Shown here piece after piece: positions 15,021 to 23,231 of a stretch of 46,119 nt of DNA (position 1 is its first letter; every line of letters begins with the position of its first letter). This DNA comes from PALSA-1006 sp037140475 (GTDB lineage: Bacteria; Pseudomonadota; Gammaproteobacteria; Burkholderiales; Gallionellaceae), in contig JBAXEJ010000014.1 in assembly GCA_037140475.1 (NCBI GenBank), positions 1 through 46,119 of the forward strand. Direction: 5' to 3'. Under the pieces are notes generated by a model. That model searched no databases and was not told the DNA's origin. It worked only from the letters and a program-made list of their open reading frames with translations. Both the position numbers and the translations under genes were made by a program.

Positions 15021-15890
15021 ATGACCTTCATTCAAGACCTACAAGCTTACCCTCCACTATTCATCACACTCGCTGGCCTCATCGGTTTATTAGTCGGCAG
15101 CTTTCTCAATGTTGTGATTCACCGACTTCCTAAAATGATGGAACGCGACTGGAAAGCCCAGTGCGCAGAACTCATGGGTAACGAGCCGAGCAATACGCCT
15201 GCCTATAGCTTAGTTAAACCTCGCTCTGCTTGCCCACATTGCAACCATCAGATCAGCGCGTTAGAAAACATTCCGGTGATTAGCTATCTCATGCTTGGCG
15301 GCAAATGTAAAAAATGCCGTGCGCCTATTTCGATCCGCTACCCCATTGTCGAAGCAGTGAGCGGAATTTTGAGCGCCTTCGCGGCATGGCATTTTGGTTT
15401 TGGCGCAGCAGGCTTTGCCGCCATTATTTTCGTGTGGGCACTTATCGCGCTCACCTGCATCGACCTCGATACGCAACTGCTACCTGACGACATCACGCTC
15501 CCCTTGTTATGGTTAGGCCTGTTACTTAATTTGAATGATGTATTTACTTCTTTACCTAACGCCCTCATCGGCGCCATCGGCGGCTATCTCGTACTCTGGT
15601 GCGTGTATTGGGCCTTCAAGCTCATCACAGGCAAAGAGGGGATGGGCTATGGAGATTTCAAATTACTCGCCGCCATCGGCGCGTGGTTAGGGTGGAATAT
15701 GTTACCGCTCGTAATCTTGCTCTCATCTGTTGTCGGCGCAGTGGTCGGCATCGCTTTAATTATCGCCGCTAAACACGGGCGTAACGTACCTATTCCCTTT
15801 GGCCCCTATCTCGCTGGGGGCGGACTCATCGCTTTATTTTGGGGTGTGCCGCTGACACAAAGCTATTTGCAACTCATGGCAACATCATGA
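15021..15890 (+). CDS. pilD: Prepilin peptidase / N-methyltransferase PilD
   Basis: Bifunctional inner-membrane aspartyl protease that cleaves type IV prepilin leaders and methylates the new N-terminus; 289 aa. The cytoplasmic N-terminal domain holds the two zinc pairs CPHC (C71, C74) and CKKC (C96, C99) after GSFLNVVIHRLP. The catalytic aspartates are in the IDLDTQLLPDD segment (about 147-156) and the GYGD motif (209-212). Around eight membrane spans. Follows pilC and overlaps coaE by four bases (ATGA), the usual arrangement in gamma- and betaproteobacteria. Confidence 0.97.
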   Translation: MTFIQDLQAYPPLFITLAGLIGLLVGSFLNVVIHRLPKMMERDWKAQCAELMGNEPSNTPAYSLVKPRSACPHCNHQISALENIPVISYLMLGGKCKKCRAPISIRYPIVEAVSGILSAFAAWHFGFGAAGFAAIIFVWALIALTCIDLDTQLLPDDITLPLLWLGLLLNLNDVFTSLPNALIGAIGGYLVLWCVYWAFKLITGKEGMGYGDFKLLAAIGAWLGWNMLPLVILLSSVVGAVVGIALIIAAKHGRNVPIPFGPYLAGGGLIALFWGVPLTQSYLQLMATS

Positions 15891-16516
15891 GCCATGATGC
15901 CAATCTGCATTTATTGATTGGACTCACTGGCGGCATAGGCAGCGGCAAAAGCGCTGTTGCCAACATTTTTGAAACACTCGGTGTGCGTGTTATCGACACG
16001 GATCAAATCTCTCAGCAACTCACTCAAACCAATGGCGCCGCAATCCCTGCCATTCGAGACGCTTTTGGCCAAGTGTTTATCGATGCCTCTGGCGCACTTG
16101 ATCGCAACAAAATGCGCGAACGTATTTTCGCTAACCCAGAGGAGAAAAAGCGTTTAGAAGCGATTTTGCATCCCGCCATTCTGGCTGAAACGAAACATCA
16201 AGCCTCCACAAGCACTTCCGCCCCCTATACGCTCATCGTTGTACCTTTACTATTTGAAGGCCAGAATTATCAAGGTTGGCTCCATCGTACCGTCAGCGTT
16301 GACTGCAGTGAAGAGACGCAAATCGCACGCACGATGCAACGTAGCCAGCTTAGTAGAGCTCAGGTTGAGGCCATCATGGCGCAGCAACTTAGCCGCACTC
16401 AACGCCTAGCGCTCACCGATGACGTCATTCATAACGAAAGTGACTTGATGACATTAACCGCTCAGGTTAACCAGTTTCATCAACAATATCTGAGAATTAG
16501 CGCTGGAAGCGATTGA
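15887..16516 (+). CDS. coaE: Dephospho-CoA kinase
   Basis: Last step of coenzyme A synthesis: phosphorylates the ribose 3'-OH of dephospho-CoA. 209 aa from the ATG that overlaps the pilD stop (ATGA); an earlier in-frame start at 15839 inside pilD is unnecessary. P-loop GLTGGIGSGKS at about 10-20, the substrate motif VRVIDTDQI, the HP-containing LEAILHPAIL segment and PLLFEG are all typical. Cytoplasmic. Coupled to pilD and followed after 62 bases by zapD, a conserved grouping. Confidence 0.97.
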   Translation: MSHDANLHLLIGLTGGIGSGKSAVANIFETLGVRVIDTDQISQQLTQTNGAAIPAIRDAFGQVFIDASGALDRNKMRERIFANPEEKKRLEAILHPAILAETKHQASTSTSAPYTLIVVPLLFEGQNYQGWLHRTVSVDCSEETQIARTMQRSQLSRAQVEAIMAQQLSRTQRLALTDDVIHNESDLMTLTAQVNQFHQQYLRISAGSD

Positions 16517-16541
16517 CGCAATGGCCCGCTTTATATATCGT
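16513..16541 (+). promoter_or_regulatory. Candidate promoter for zapD-yacG
   Basis: TTGACG (16513-16518) overlapping the coaE stop, 17-base spacer and TATCGT (16536-16541), in the 62-base gap before zapD. Fit is moderate (4 of 6 in the -10). Confidence 0.35.
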
Positions 16542-16578
16542 CTCGCTCCAAATATAACAACACCTCCGCTTTCTCACG

Positions 16579-17334
16579 ATGATTGATTACGAGTTTCCTC
16601 TTAATGAGCGTGTGCGCACCCTTTTGCGCCTAGAGGATCTCTTTTATCGAATCGAAATCCTCATCCAGCGTGACGAAAGTATCGACCATCATTCCGCCTT
16701 AGGCGTGCTGTTTGAGATTCTCGAAGTTTCAGCGCGCGCCGATTTAAAATCAGATCTGCTACAAGAATTAGAACGCCAAAAGAAAATATTAGCGGCGTTG
16801 CACAGCAACCCATTGATCTCCGAAGCTGCGTTAGAAGCGATCCTCAACGAAATTGAGCGCGCCAGCACAGATCTGCTTTCAATGAGCGGGAAAATTGGTC
16901 AGCACCTACGCGACAACGAATGGCTGATGGGCATCAAACAGCGCGCTTGCATCCCCGGCGGAGTCTGTGAATTTGACCTACCCTCTTATCACTATTGGCA
17001 ACATCAATCCACCCTCGCACGACGCGCACATATGCTCGCTTGGTTAACCCCTATGCTGCCTGTGCGTGAAGGTCTTTCTATTATTCTGAAACTGCTACGC
17101 GAAAGCGACAAGGTGCATCACTTCACTGCGGTGAAAGGTAGCTTCCAACAAATGCAAGGCGGCAAAGTCGCGCAAATGCTGCGCATCCACCTTGATCAAA
17201 ACACCCCGTGCGTCCCTGAAGTGAGCGCAAATAAATACGCGTTAAACATTCGTTTCGTTTCTGCTGACTACACCGCCAAAACCACGTCTTACGACAAAGA
17301 CGTGCCCTTCGATCTGACTTTCTGCTCGCTGTAA
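16579..17334 (+). CDS. zapD: Cell division protein ZapD
   Basis: FtsZ-associated bundling protein (DUF1342), 251 aa, the usual size. The opening YEFPLNERVRTLLRLEDLF is the hallmark of the family; CEFDLPSYHYWQ and the LKLLRESDKVHHFTAVKGSFQQ stretch are also conserved. It has no signal peptide and would act at the cytoplasmic Z-ring, with FtsZ encoded at 30.4 kb in this window. The ATG has no clear Shine-Dalgarno; a 14-base element shared with the pilC-pilD gap abuts it. The TAA stop overlaps the ATG of yacG (TAATG). Confidence 0.96.
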   Translation: MIDYEFPLNERVRTLLRLEDLFYRIEILIQRDESIDHHSALGVLFEILEVSARADLKSDLLQELERQKKILAALHSNPLISEAALEAILNEIERASTDLLSMSGKIGQHLRDNEWLMGIKQRACIPGGVCEFDLPSYHYWQHQSTLARRAHMLAWLTPMLPVREGLSIILKLLRESDKVHHFTAVKGSFQQMQGGKVAQMLRIHLDQNTPCVPEVSANKYALNIRFVSADYTAKTTSYDKDVPFDLTFCSL

Positions 17335-17525
17335 TGTCCGCTACCCAACCCCCCGTCGTTGCCTGTCCGCAATGCGGCAAAGAGCATGTCTGGGAAACGG
17401 CCAATCGCTATCGCCCCTTCTGCTGCGAGCGTTGCAAAATGATTGATTTAGGCAAGTGGGCGAATGAAGATTATCGTGTTGAGGTACGTGAGCGCGATGC
17501 GGGCGATCAGGAAATCCAAGCCTGA
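17334..17525 (+). CDS. yacG: DNA gyrase inhibitor YacG (zinc-binding)
   Basis: 63-aa zinc protein. The four zinc cysteines are CPQC and, after 15 residues, CCERC; FCCERCKMIDLGKWANEDYRV is the family signature. E. coli YacG binds GyrB and inhibits gyrase. Translationally coupled to zapD by TAATG. Its 3' end overlaps the 3' end of the convergent Nudix-ThiE gene by 19 bases, leaving no room for a terminator between the two units. Confidence 0.95.
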   Translation: MSATQPPVVACPQCGKEHVWETANRYRPFCCERCKMIDLGKWANEDYRVEVRERDAGDQEIQA

Positions 17526-18451
17526 CGAAGTAGGGCAATACCGTGCGCACCGTGTTGCCACGCTATCTGCATATTCTGATGAGTTAAGCCCCCTAGCGCA
17601 TACACCGGAATAGATGCACCAGCCGCCATTGCTGCAAATTTTTCCCAACCCAGATTTGGCGCACCGGGATGTGACTTGGTCGGCAACACCGGGCTCAACA
17701 AAACGAAGTCACACCCCAACTCTTCTGCGCGACGTATTTCTTCCACATCGTGGCATGAAGCTGCACACCAATTCACCTCTGGTCGTTCACGCAACGCTGT
17801 AAGTTGGCTTCCAGTTAGTTGCACACCATCAGCCCCTACCTCATTAACAAGCGCCACATCACCATTCAGCAAGACGCGTGCGCCGTGAGCATGCGCCAAG
17901 GTAACAACCTGCTTTGCCAACTCTCGCAAATCAGCAGCTGCGAGATTTTTTTCTCTTAATTGAATTAAGCGCAAACCATTATCCAAGTTAATTTTTAGAT
18001 TCGCTAGAAACACCTCCACGCCCAATTCTGCGGCGTTGCTAATGGCGTACAAGGCGGGTAATTCAAGCGCGCGAAGAATCGGCGCATTCGCTGGCAGGAT
18101 GGGATCAACTAAAACAGCGCCTGTTGCTTGCCAGGAAAATTGCTGCCCCTCGTGTGGATGCAACACGCCCCGCCATTCGGTTACTCGAAAAAAATTGAGC
18201 TGCACCGTCGCGTGGGGATAGGTGAACACCCTCGTCAGCCATGGGTAGCACGTCAGCACCTCGACACCCAGCTCTTCACGCAATTCACGCACAAGTGCAT
18301 CGCGAACTGTTTCGCCCATTTCGACTTTGCCTCCGGGGAATTCCCAGTACCCCGCCCAAATTTTATCGGCCGGGCGTTGCGCTAAAAGAAACGACCCGTC
18401 TGGGCGCTGCAAGACAGCCGCCGCAACTTGCACGACTTTAGCTTGCGACAT
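17507..18451 (-). CDS. Nudix hydrolase fused to ThiE/TenI-like domain
   Basis: Two-domain protein of about 314 aa. N-terminal Nudix (MutT) domain: VVQVAAAVLQRPDGSFLLAQRP, then the complete Nudix box from GGKVEMGE to REELGV, so pyrophosphohydrolase activity is expected, probably on damaged nucleotides such as 8-oxo-dGTP. C-terminal half is a TIM-barrel related to thiamine phosphate synthase/TenI: LIQLREKN, GADGVQLTGSQL, PVYALGGLT. The canonical HLGQ of the synthase is QLTG here, so true synthase activity is doubtful. Such fusions are known in proteobacteria and usually labelled MutT. An upstream start at 18496 is possible; MSQAKVV at 18451 fits the domain start. Overlaps the DUF815 stop by 14 bases. 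Confidence 0.9.
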   Translation of the reverse strand: MSQAKVVQVAAAVLQRPDGSFLLAQRPADKIWAGYWEFPGGKVEMGETVRDALVRELREELGVEVLTCYPWLTRVFTYPHATVQLNFFRVTEWRGVLHPHEGQQFSWQATGAVLVDPILPANAPILRALELPALYAISNAAELGVEVFLANLKINLDNGLRLIQLREKNLAAADLRELAKQVVTLAHAHGARVLLNGDVALVNEVGADGVQLTGSQLTALRERPEVNWCAASCHDVEEIRRAEELGCDFVLLSPVLPTKSHPGAPNLGWEKFAAMAAGASIPVYALGGLTHQNMQIAWQHGAHGIALLRQAWIS

Positions 18452-19301
18452 ATTGACCACACCAATCTTTCGCGAACTGCCCTGCCACGCGTCCACTACG
18501 TGAACCCCGCATCAGCGACCACTGCAAAGCCGCAGTGCGCACCTCATTCGTGAGTCCCTGCTTCCAACCATGATGAGCCAACCAGTGTGCTGCCACACTC
18601 AAATACTCATCCTGTGAAAAAGGATAGAACGAAATCCACAAGCCGAAGCGCTCAGAGAGTGAAATTTTTTCTTCAACACTTTCGGCTGGATGCACTTCAT
18701 CACCAACATATTTTGTTGCCAAATTCTCTTGCATGTAATCGGGCATTAGATGTCGCCGATTTGATGTCGCATAAATCAGCAGGTTGTTTGAAAACGCCAC
18801 CAAGTCTCCATCTAATGCGGCTTTCAGCGCTTGATAACCCGGCTCATCGGCATTAAAAGAAAGATCGTCGCAGTACAGAATAAAACGCTCTGCTCGTCCC
18901 TGCACTAAACCCACGATGCTCGACAAATCAATCAGCCCTTGCTTGTCGATTTGAATCACACGCAGACCTTGCTCCGCATATTCATTTAACAAGGCCTTCA
19001 CCAACGATGATTTCCCTGTGCCGCGAGCGCCTGAAAGCAATACGTTATTAGCCGTGCCGCCACGCACGAATTGCGCAGTGTTTTGCTGAATACGTTTTTT
19101 TTGATCATCAACCCCCAGCAGATCATTGAGGCCGATACGCTGAAAATTAGACACGGGGTGCAATACACGCTGTTGATGATCCCAACGAAATGCCACCGCG
19201 GACGCCCAGTCTGGCGCGAGCACTGTCGCATTAGGCAGTATCGCCTCTAGCCGAGCCAGCAATCCCTCAGCGCGCGCGATAATATTACTCAATTTAATCA
19301 T
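18438..19301 (-). CDS. DUF815 AAA-type ATPase
   Basis: 287-aa P-loop ATPase of the DUF815 group. Walker A GARGTGKSS (about 90-98), Walker B FILYCDDLSFN, and the sensor-like LLIYATSNRRHLMP are seen; the motif FGLWISFYPFSQDEYL in the C-terminal lid is family-typical. An N-terminal region of about 60 residues precedes the ATPase core. No membrane segment. The family often neighbours mutT in proteobacteria but has no settled function. Here it is between the GGDEF-EAL gene (12-base gap) and the Nudix-ThiE gene (14-base overlap), so all are probably one transcript. Confidence 0.9.
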   Translation of the reverse strand: MIKLSNIIARAEGLLARLEAILPNATVLAPDWASAVAFRWDHQQRVLHPVSNFQRIGLNDLLGVDDQKKRIQQNTAQFVRGGTANNVLLSGARGTGKSSLVKALLNEYAEQGLRVIQIDKQGLIDLSSIVGLVQGRAERFILYCDDLSFNADEPGYQALKAALDGDLVAFSNNLLIYATSNRRHLMPDYMQENLATKYVGDEVHPAESVEEKISLSERFGLWISFYPFSQDEYLSVAAHWLAHHGWKQGLTNEVRTAALQWSLMRGSRSGRVAGQFAKDWCGQYVAS

Positions 19302-19313
19302 ATAGTTGTATTT

Positions 19314-22049
19314 TTACAGTAACGCTTCAAATTGCTTAATAGGAAGTGGTTTGCTAAAGAAATAGCCTTGATAGGCCATGCATCCGTTTGCCTTTAAGAA
19401 ATCGAGTTGCGCTTCGGTTTCCACGCCCTCGGCAATCACGTTAAGGCGAAAATTTTGCGCCAGATCAATCATGGTCTGTACCATCACGGCATCGTTTGGA
19501 TCAGTCGCAATATCGCGTACAAAACTCTGATCTATTTTAATTTGATCGAGCGGCAGCTGCTTTAAATACGACAACGAGGAGTAACCGGTGCCAAAATCAT
19601 CCATTGATAAACTTACCCCGAGTGCCTTCAGTGCGTGCATTTTCGTCACCACATCAACGACATCGTTTAACACGACGCTCTCGGTCAATTCCAATTTTAA
19701 GCGCGAAGCTGGAATCTGATAAAAACGGATCGCCGCTGACACCCGCTCTACAAAATCATGCTGCTTAAATTGTTGCGCACTGACGTTCACTGCCAAGGTC
19801 AGCTCTCGCGCAGCTTCGCTATGGCTCCAAAGCTGTAATTGCTGACAGGCATTATCGAGTACCCATCCACCAATTTCTAAAATGAGTGCGCTTTCCTCAG
19901 CAATGGGAATAAATTCCACAGGTGAAACCATACCGCGTACTGGATGAATCCAGCGCAATAATGCTTCTGCGCCAAGTGGCCGACGCTCTCCATCCACTTG
20001 AATTTGGTAATACAAATACAACTGCTGATCCGATATGGCATGACGTAAATCAGCTTCTAGTGCGGCACGATTTTCCACCTCCATCTGCATAATGGGATCA
20101 AAAAATCTCACCGCATTTCGCCCTGAGTCTTTGGCCTGATACATCGCCATGTCCGCTTGTTTCAAAATGACATCAACTGCCTGCTCAACCCCTAAGAACA
20201 AACTCACGCCAATACTCGGTGAGCTATGTTGCTCATTTCCTTTGAGCTGATACGGCACAGCCAGAGCAGCACGGATTTTTTCGGCAATGTGCGCTACCTT
20301 TTGTGAGGCCTCCCGAGGGCTTTCATCAACCTCTTCGAGTAAGACCACAAATTCATCCCCGCCCAAACGCGCGACGGTATCAATACTTCGTACGCATCCC
20401 TGAATTCGTGCAGCCACTTCAATCAGGAGCAAATCACCACAGTCATGGCCTAGGGTGTCATTGAGTGTTTTGAACCTATCCATATCCAAAAACAATACCG
20501 CACCGTATTGAGCCGTGCGTGCCGAGCCTGTCAGCGCTAGCAGCAAGCGATCCATCAACAAGCGCCGATTCGGCAGTTTAGTCAGCGTGTCATAAAAAGC
20601 CAGATTGCGAATTTCCTGTTCAGCCAGCTTGCGTTCGCTAACATCCTCACCTACCGCTTGAAAACTGCTTAAGTTGCCTGCGTCATCAAACAAACCACGA
20701 ATGATCCACTGGTGATCAATTGCCGCTGCTTCTGGGATGCCGTAATGTTGTTGATGCGAAGCAAGCGAATCAACTGGCGTTAATAAATTTAAGCGCTCTT
20801 TGAGAGGCTCACACTGTTGATCACAGATCAAATCAAAAAAGTTTTTACCAACAACTTGGCTGGCTGGCATCGCTAAAAATTTAAGCAATGCATCATTCAA
20901 ATAAGTGAGTTTTCCATCAGGTGTAAATGTAACGAGAAACAATGGCATGTCTTCAGCCAGCTGTTGGTATTGTTTTTTTCTTTCATTCAGTTTGCTCGCT
21001 TGCGTTTGCACGAGCATTTTCTCCGAAGCAAGTCGACGGTTGGCCCATAACAGAAAAAAACCTAATAGCACTATCATCGACAAAGCAATCAGGCCAATGG
21101 CGATAGGCCATCGATAGCGCGCCATCACATCAGATACGGTAAAGGTGGGCGCAATATCAAAAGGCGGCAAGCGCAAATCTCTAAGCAACTTGGCTACCGA
21201 AGAATAATCGGCGGGCACATCAAACCCATGAATACCGAGTAAGTCAGTTAGTTTTTTATTTTCGTGTAGCGTTAATAAAAATGACACGATCTTGCGTTGC
21301 ACATCTTTACTTGTATGTGGCATCGCTGACAAAGGCCACTCGGGATACAAGGGGGTGGACACCGCAAACGGATAACCCGTCAACTGCTGTCGATTGAGGA
21401 CGTTTATTTTGCTGAGATCAAGCGCGCCTTCGCCAGCCATACTTTCCAACAAACCGGTGCGCACAAAACCAACAGTCGCTTTTCCTGATAACACAGACTC
21501 CACCACTTTATCTTGGGGCATGCCGACTGTAACAAGCTGCATATCCTTATCGGGATTAATCCCCAAGCGACTCAACTCATAGGCTTGCACCTCAAAACCT
21601 GCAAATGATCCCTTAGTTGAGATGGCAGTCGTTTGGCCTGCGACATCTGCCAATGTCTGAATATTTGTTGTATCCGCACGAGTAAAAATGACGCCGCCAA
21701 ATTCATTAATCGGCCTGACCTGTTCTATATTGGAGAGCGTTACCAAGGGTGCAGAAAGTCCGCTACGATTGGCCATCAACAAATAGCTACTGGGGCTGGC
21801 TAAAACAAAGTCGATTTGACGCGCGGAGACAGCCGCTTGAATTTCCGCAGGAGTGAATACCTCAATAGAGATGGAGTATTCTGGAAATGCTTTATTTAAG
21901 GCCACTCCCAACGGTGCCCACTGCGTGAGTGCGTGAGCCTTAGGGCGAACAGTGGCGATGCCGAATCGAATATCCTCCTGAGCAAACAGCGACCCTGAGA
22001 AAAACACCAGACAGCAGACTAAAAAACTGCGTCTGGCAAGTCGTGTCAT
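19314..22049 (-). CDS. PhnD-like periplasmic sensor-PAS-GGDEF-EAL protein
   Basis: 911-aa c-di-GMP enzyme. Order: signal peptide (1-23), a PhnD-type solute-binding domain (about 25-300, DIRFGIATVRPKAHALTQW...), one membrane span (about 315-335), short coiled coil, PAS (about 360-475), GGDEF (about 480-648) and EAL (about 655-908). GGDEF at 563-567 has an I-site RSID (554-557) at the right distance. The EAL part keeps EALLR (695-699), NVSAQQ, ELTES, DDFGTG (817-822), KIDQ and EGVE (874-877), so both activities may be intact. The periplasmic domain should sense a small anion or related ligand. Its start overlaps the stop of a second solute-binding gene by four bases, suggesting they work together. 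Confidence 0.95.
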   Translation of the reverse strand: MTRLARRSFLVCCLVFFSGSLFAQEDIRFGIATVRPKAHALTQWAPLGVALNKAFPEYSISIEVFTPAEIQAAVSARQIDFVLASPSSYLLMANRSGLSAPLVTLSNIEQVRPINEFGGVIFTRADTTNIQTLADVAGQTTAISTKGSFAGFEVQAYELSRLGINPDKDMQLVTVGMPQDKVVESVLSGKATVGFVRTGLLESMAGEGALDLSKINVLNRQQLTGYPFAVSTPLYPEWPLSAMPHTSKDVQRKIVSFLLTLHENKKLTDLLGIHGFDVPADYSSVAKLLRDLRLPPFDIAPTFTVSDVMARYRWPIAIGLIALSMIVLLGFFLLWANRRLASEKMLVQTQASKLNERKKQYQQLAEDMPLFLVTFTPDGKLTYLNDALLKFLAMPASQVVGKNFFDLICDQQCEPLKERLNLLTPVDSLASHQQHYGIPEAAAIDHQWIIRGLFDDAGNLSSFQAVGEDVSERKLAEQEIRNLAFYDTLTKLPNRRLLMDRLLLALTGSARTAQYGAVLFLDMDRFKTLNDTLGHDCGDLLLIEVAARIQGCVRSIDTVARLGGDEFVVLLEEVDESPREASQKVAHIAEKIRAALAVPYQLKGNEQHSSPSIGVSLFLGVEQAVDVILKQADMAMYQAKDSGRNAVRFFDPIMQMEVENRAALEADLRHAISDQQLYLYYQIQVDGERRPLGAEALLRWIHPVRGMVSPVEFIPIAEESALILEIGGWVLDNACQQLQLWSHSEAARELTLAVNVSAQQFKQHDFVERVSAAIRFYQIPASRLKLELTESVVLNDVVDVVTKMHALKALGVSLSMDDFGTGYSSLSYLKQLPLDQIKIDQSFVRDIATDPNDAVMVQTMIDLAQNFRLNVIAEGVETEAQLDFLKANGCMAYQGYFFSKPLPIKQFEALL

Positions 22050-23026
22050 GAACTCGCCCTAGGTAAGTATTCAGCCCTAATCATGCCCGTTAGATTCTCC
22101 GGTTTATGCAAAATACCGGCTGCCCGCATCGCATGCGCGACAACAGCAGCACTCTGTAACATCGCAGGGCTTGCGGTTGAAAGCAAGCGCGTGTTGTTGC
22201 TCAGATCAGGCAATACAAGTCCTTTAAAGGTTGCCATCACTTCATCTGCGGGCAATTTAAAATGTTCCGCCATGCGATACGAAGCGTCACCAGGATTGGT
22301 ATTAATATGATTTAGACCGCGTAGATGGCTGGCAACTAAGTGGCGCACTGCTTCATCATGAGCGCCATCCATCATGTCAGTTCGCACCGCGATCACATCA
22401 AAAATCAGTTCAGGAATCTGACGGCTATCAAACAGTACCTTCGCACCCATTTTCATGAGCTGGCTCGCCCCCGGCTCAAATGTGATGGCGGCGTCAATTT
22501 CGCCGTTTTTCCACGCCTCTGGTTGCTTGTCGACAGGGACAGAAATCACTTTTATTTGCTCTCGTTTAAGCCCACTGGCCAGCAACACTTGATGAAGCAT
22601 TAGCATCCCCAATGCACCATCCTCGACTGCCAGTCGTTTTCCCTTAAGTTCGGTCAGACTTTTTATTGTCGGAAGTGCAAGAACCATATCCGCGCCCGCA
22701 GAAACATCGCACACAAAAATTACTGAGATAGGAATCTCTTTTTCGCGCATACGCAACACCTCATCTAAGGTGACGCCGGCTGCGTGAACCTTGCCCTGTT
22801 CCAGCAGACTGATCGATTCAACAAAAGTAGCCGCCTCGGTAAGCTCCACTTTTTTGCTATCTAGCCAACCCATCTTTTGGGCCAAATACATAGGTTGGTA
22901 GCCAGGCCACAAGTGCGTGGAAACTTTAATGGGTTGAGATTTAGGGGTGCAAGAAGAAATCAATGGCAAGCAGGCTACGCCTCCCATCAATGTTAAAAAG
23001 TGGCGGCGAGACAATTGAGTTTTCAC
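22046..23026 (-). CDS. Tat-type lipoprotein, SsuA/THI5-like solute-binding protein
   Basis: About 326 aa from a GTG start at 23026. The N-terminus carries SRRHFLTLMG, a twin-arginine motif, then a hydrophobic stretch and lipobox ISSC, so it is probably a Tat-exported lipoprotein. The mature part is an NMT1/THI5/SsuA-type binding protein: THLWPGYQPMYLAQKMGWLD, FVESISLLEQGKVHAAGVT, LTELKGKRLAVEDGALG, GEIDAAITFEPG. An alternative TTG at 23077 would put 17 extra residues ahead of the signal and was rejected; a GGGGG ribosome site precedes the GTG. No permease or ABC ATPase gene is adjacent; instead the gene overlaps a membrane c-di-GMP protein by ATGA, hinting at a sensory rather than transport role. 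Ligand unknown. Confidence 0.88.
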   Translation of the reverse strand: MKTQLSRRHFLTLMGGVACLPLISSCTPKSQPIKVSTHLWPGYQPMYLAQKMGWLDSKKVELTEAATFVESISLLEQGKVHAAGVTLDEVLRMREKEIPISVIFVCDVSAGADMVLALPTIKSLTELKGKRLAVEDGALGMLMLHQVLLASGLKREQIKVISVPVDKQPEAWKNGEIDAAITFEPGASQLMKMGAKVLFDSRQIPELIFDVIAVRTDMMDGAHDEAVRHLVASHLRGLNHINTNPGDASYRMAEHFKLPADEVMATFKGLVLPDLSNNTRLLSTASPAMLQSAAVVAHAMRAAGILHKPENLTGMIRAEYLPRASS

Positions 23027-23040
23027 GATTAACCCCCAAG

Positions 23041-23062
23041 GCAGAATTAGTCGAAATTCTGC
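23041..23062 (-). promoter_or_regulatory. Hairpin in leader of solute-binding gene
   Basis: Perfect inverted repeat GCAGAATT (23041-23048) and AATTCTGC (23055-23062) with a 6-base loop, ending a few bases before the GGGGG ribosome site on the minus strand. It could influence translation starts or RNA stability. No T-run follows it. Confidence 0.45.
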
Positions 23063-23180
23063 TTGAGCATGCAACAACTAGCAAGTTTAGTTTTTAGGAA
23101 AGAGAAGCGCTCAAACCCTGCGGGAGAGGCAATTACAACAAACACGCAACAGATTGATTAAATTTAGATTTAATAATTTT

Positions 23181-23226
23181 CAGGTTGCAACAAGGGCGCG
23201 TAAATTACCACTACGCGCCTCACCTG
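23181..23226. repeat. Nested inverted repeat downstream of argJ
   Basis: Inner arms GGCGCGTA (23195-23202) and TACGCGCC (23212-23219) are perfect with a 9-base loop; outer arms CAGGT (23181-23185) and ACCTG (23222-23226) add a second level. It begins 5 bases beyond the argJ stop. No T-run lies next to it, so it may be a Rho-assisted or RNA-protecting 3' end rather than a simple terminator. Confidence 0.5.
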
Positions 23227-23231
23227 AAGCA

